This document shows positions 61,801-64,000 of a stretch of DNA of 64,000 nt, one piece after another. Source of the stretch: Desulfobotulus pelophilus (GTDB lineage: Bacteria > Desulfobacterota > Desulfobacteria > Desulfobacterales > ASO4-4); assembly GCF_026155325.1 (NCBI RefSeq), contig NZ_JAPFPW010000004.1:62001-126000 (forward strand), written 5' to 3'. Every line of letters begins with the position of its first letter. Within the stretch, counting starts at the first letter, position 1. Below the pieces are notes generated by a model. That model made no database searches and was not told where the DNA came from. It was given only the letters and a program-made list of their open reading frames with translations. A program made the position numbers and the translations under genes.

Positions 61801-62119
61801 TTCAGGCCATCCTTACCATACGAAAAAATACAGTGATTACCTCACCGGTTTTTACAAACCCGCAGGTTCCTGATCCTGATCGAACTTTCAAAACGGTTCA
61901 GGCCTAAGCCTTCTGACTTTGAGCGTAAAAAAAGGTAGGGTACTATTGTTTACATTGAGGCCCTGCTAAACAGGTTTTTATGCCCCGCCCCTCACATACA
62001 ATGACCATGAAAAATAATTTGATCGCCTGTTTTATTTACAAAAAACTTGAAAGACCTATGGTAAAAAAAATCTAAAACTTTTATAAAACAGATATTTTTC
62101 AATAAGGAAAAGAAAAAAC
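61801..62119. other. 319-base AT-rich intergenic region
   Basis: Between the GNAT gene (minus) and the DUF1566 gene (plus). The last 120 bases are very AT-rich with several TTGxxx and TAxxxT-like hexamers (for example TTGAAA at about 62047), so a promoter is likely, but no unique pair stands out. No gene seen. Confidence 0.35.
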
Positions 62120-62659
62120 ATGAAAAAAATAATTTTTGCTTTGTTGTTTTCTGTCTTTTTTTACGGTTCGCCTGAAGCACAGCTGATAGCTGGAAAATAT
62201 AAAGACAACGGCGATGGCACCGTAACCGATACAGAAACAGATCTCCAGTGGATGCGATGCAGCCTGGGACAGACCTGGGATGGCAGTACCTGCACAGGTG
62301 AAGCGAAGATGTTTAACTGGAATAATGCTCTGGCAGCTGCCAGCTCACATCATTTTGCAGGAAAATCGGACTGGCGTGTACCTGCCATCGAAGAACTGAA
62401 CAGCCTTGTATATTGTAGTTCGGGCAAAAGAAAGGTCTGGCAACCCGGAATAAGTGGAGGGGCCTGTGATGAAGATTACCAGAAACCCACCATCCATACA
62501 GATGCTTTTCCCCATGCCCCTGCAGAAATTTTCTGGTCTTCTACGTCCAATACCAACTACAGGTACGCTGCGTGGTGTCTTCCTTTTTTCAATGGCAGTG
62601 TTACCTATGATTCAAAGGGCATCGGGGGCCGGGTGCGTCTTGTACGTAACGGACAGTGA
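62120..62659 (+). CDS. secreted DUF1566 (Lcl domain) protein
   Basis: 179 aa; AAGGA about 12 bases upstream. Signal peptide (IIFALLFSVFFYGSPEA) then KDNGDGTVTDTETDLQWMRC, the typical DUF1566 opening, SDWRVPAIEELNSLV and AEIFWSSTSNTN, and the closing RVRLVRNG. The domain is found in surface or secreted proteins with a lectin-like fold. It is the same family as the lipoprotein at 39596, but lacks the lipobox. Function unknown. Confidence 0.88.
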   Translation: MKKIIFALLFSVFFYGSPEAQLIAGKYKDNGDGTVTDTETDLQWMRCSLGQTWDGSTCTGEAKMFNWNNALAAASSHHFAGKSDWRVPAIEELNSLVYCSSGKRKVWQPGISGGACDEDYQKPTIHTDAFPHAPAEIFWSSTSNTNYRYAAWCLPFFNGSVTYDSKGIGGRVRLVRNGQ

Positions 62660-63021
62660 TTTTTGTCTTTTTGTAATATAATCTGAATTCCATAATCATT
62701 GTATCAGGAGTGAGGACCAGCGGAGTGTTTTGTGGCTGCATAAATGAAATTGGTGTTGTCTGGTTCTCAAAAGGGGCAGTAGCGCACAGAGTCCGATTCC
62801 ATATGGTGTCATGGTTTATCAGGCTGCATTAGACAACTGAGTGGGCGTCCCGTATTTTGCGGATCTTGGTGCTTTATTATTGGTTTATCAAAGGTTTATT
62901 GGGCGTCCTGATTGCTTGGAATTATTTTGGTGTTTGTAAAATATTGTGAGCATCTTGAAAACGGGGCACCCTGTTGCACTGTTTTCCACAAGGTCAATTC
63001 ACATTGCCAAGGAGAAACATA
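62660..63021. other. 362-base intergenic region
   Basis: No gene is supported. GGGCGTCC occurs twice (about 62845 and 62903) as a short direct repeat about 58 bases apart. TATAAT is present near 62678-62683. It should contain the cytochrome promoter. Confidence 0.35.
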
Positions 63022-63345
63022 ATGAACAGACCCGGAATATGTATCGGATTATTCATGGCTCTTATTGGAACTGTTTTGATCTCCCTGCCTTTTGAATCCC
63101 GTGGTCAACTCATGGATCAATTGATCGCCATACCTTTTGAGTCCAGTGGCCAACCCATGGACGGTAAGGCACTGGTAGCCGAACGTTGCATCTCCTGTCA
63201 TACCATAGATCGGATTGAACGCCGTTTCGGCCAGCCTGCTCACTTCTGGGAGAGCACCGTAGACCGAATGCTCGGCAAGCGAAATATGCTCAACGATGAA
63301 GAATTGCGTTCAGTTCTGGATTACCTGGCCAATCCAAATTATTGA
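63022..63345 (+). CDS. small monoheme c-type cytochrome
   Basis: 107 aa from the ATG at 63022 (AAGGAG about seven bases upstream). The signal sequence (GICIGLFMALIGTVLISLP) is followed by a tandem duplication of about 14 residues (PFESRGQLMDQL, then PFESSGQPMDGK) and then the heme site CISCH (C and H of CxxCH). Met near the C-terminus (MLGKRNML) can be the sixth ligand. It is probably a periplasmic electron carrier. The duplication also seen at DNA level suggests recent slippage. Confidence 0.84.
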   Translation: MNRPGICIGLFMALIGTVLISLPFESRGQLMDQLIAIPFESSGQPMDGKALVAERCISCHTIDRIERRFGQPAHFWESTVDRMLGKRNMLNDEELRSVLDYLANPNY

Positions 63346-63559
63346 CAGGCATGATCAGGTGAATGCAATAATCGCTAAGAAACTCTGGAAAAGGGGTGTC
63401 CCCAAAGCTCTTGCTCACAGGGCGCACGCTTTTTGGGGGTTCTTTGTGAAGCTTCTTGTTATTGGTCTGAATCATTTTTTTTGTGTGTTTTCCCGGGCAG
63501 AGCATTACCGGGGAGAACACACAGCCCCATTGCCATGGGCACCCATATTATGGGCTGAT

Positions 63560-64000
63560 TTAGCCCATTTCACAGTTCTGGTTGATCCGGAAGACCTGCA
63601 TCATGATGGCATGATCGATCATACCTACCCCCTGGGCAAGTGCTTCAACCATATCCTGTTCTTCATAGCCCTGTTCCTTCAGTTTTGCCATATCCTCTGG
63701 AGTGATAGAATCCGGCTTTTTTATTGCACGGATAACGAAGTCGAGCATGGCGTTTTCGTTTTCCTCAAGCATGGATTTGCCGGGATCTTCCTCCATGATC
63801 CTGAGGGTATCGTCGTCATACCCCAATTTTTTCAGGAAATGTCGGTTGAGGTCCATACAGTAGCTGTAATCGAGGGTTTTTGATGCCAGATAACGGATGT
63901 GGCCGAGCAGGGCGAAACTCAGTTTCGGATGTTTGCTGAAATACTGGATTCGCTTGAGCTGCAACTCGAACAGCTCCGGACTGAGGCTCATCAGTTGCAT
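63560..64000 (-). CDS. carboxymuconolactone decarboxylase / AhpD-like protein (may be 5' partial)
   Basis: 146 aa to the window edge; the ATG at 64000 may be internal, so a longer N-terminus is possible. The central helix has DYSYCMDLNRHFLKKLG, resembling the CMD/AhpD core, but only one Cys and the His of the ExxCxxCxxxH motif are seen. AhpD-like proteins reduce peroxides; single-Cys relatives have less clear roles. It is convergent with the cytochrome gene. Confidence 0.75.
   Translation of the reverse strand: MQLMSLSPELFELQLKRIQYFSKHPKLSFALLGHIRYLASKTLDYSYCMDLNRHFLKKLGYDDDTLRIMEEDPGKSMLEENENAMLDFVIRAIKKPDSITPEDMAKLKEQGYEEQDMVEALAQGVGMIDHAIMMQVFRINQNCEMG

Overview
The window is a 64 kb chromosomal piece from a GC-rich (roughly 53%) Gram-negative bacterium. 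The BMC genes, the PHP-glycosyltransferase fusion, the secreted protein with a choice-of-anchor-U-like C-terminus, the DUF1566 proteins, the c-type cytochrome and the many outer-membrane or lipoprotein-type genes would fit a member of the Desulfobacterota (Desulfobacterales-like). That placement is inference from gene content only. I recognise no rRNA, tRNA, CRISPR array, prophage or intact insertion sequence. Reading starts were chosen mainly from Shine-Dalgarno (SD) spacing, so many coding regions begin downstream of the longest possible ORF.

Layout. 2-6421 is the distal end of a bacterial microcompartment (BMC) operon: an iron alcohol dehydrogenase (cut by the window edge), a PduS-like flavin/Fe-S reductase, a PduT-like Fe-S shell protein, a secreted CehA/McbA-type PHP hydrolase lipoprotein that does not belong to known BMC operons, then EutS/PduU- and EutP/PduV-like proteins. 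6908-11387 (minus) holds a DUF523 protein, an epimerase/SRPBCC/alpha-beta hydrolase operon and an MFS exporter. 11810-17523 contains an AMIN-domain protein, a YdjM-like membrane protein, another hydrolase, a coiled-coil membrane protein, guaA and efp, the last preceded by a hairpin-rich, terminator-ended element. 17669-25284 has a soluble hybrid kinase with two pseudo-receivers, a histone-deacetylase/radical SAM pair, a CsoR/P1B-ATPase/ArsC metal operon and a DksA-like protein that has lost its zinc ligands.

25596-31363 carries a GDSL-type hydrolase, an NCS2 permease, a strongly structured non-coding stretch, a DUF2007 protein, a chemoreceptor and an unrecognised gene. 31606-38816 pairs a zinc metalloprotease lipoprotein with a convergent three-gene operon (813-aa protein of unknown function, phosphatidylserine-decarboxylase-like enzyme, Lgt-like membrane protein) that looks like an undescribed lipid or lipoprotein modification pathway. 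39137-50855 is rich in secreted proteins (DUF1566, Cys-rich, lipocalin, anchor-U, ankyrin) around a PHP-glycosyltransferase fusion and a CAT-like acetyltransferase.

51042-56196 has a methyltransferase, a soluble chemoreceptor-like protein with its sensor domain at the C-terminus, an amidase, and a GNAT gene overlapping a class D beta-lactamase with all hallmark motifs. 56218-64000 includes an OmpR-type two-component system whose response regulator and kinase genes are separated by an outer-membrane-protein gene, a second methyltransferase, a GNAT, a second DUF1566 protein, a small c-type cytochrome and an AhpD-like protein running off the end. The most promising leads are the 813-aa/PSD/Lgt operon, the PHP lipoprotein inside the BMC operon, and the structured RNA candidate at 27956-28081.
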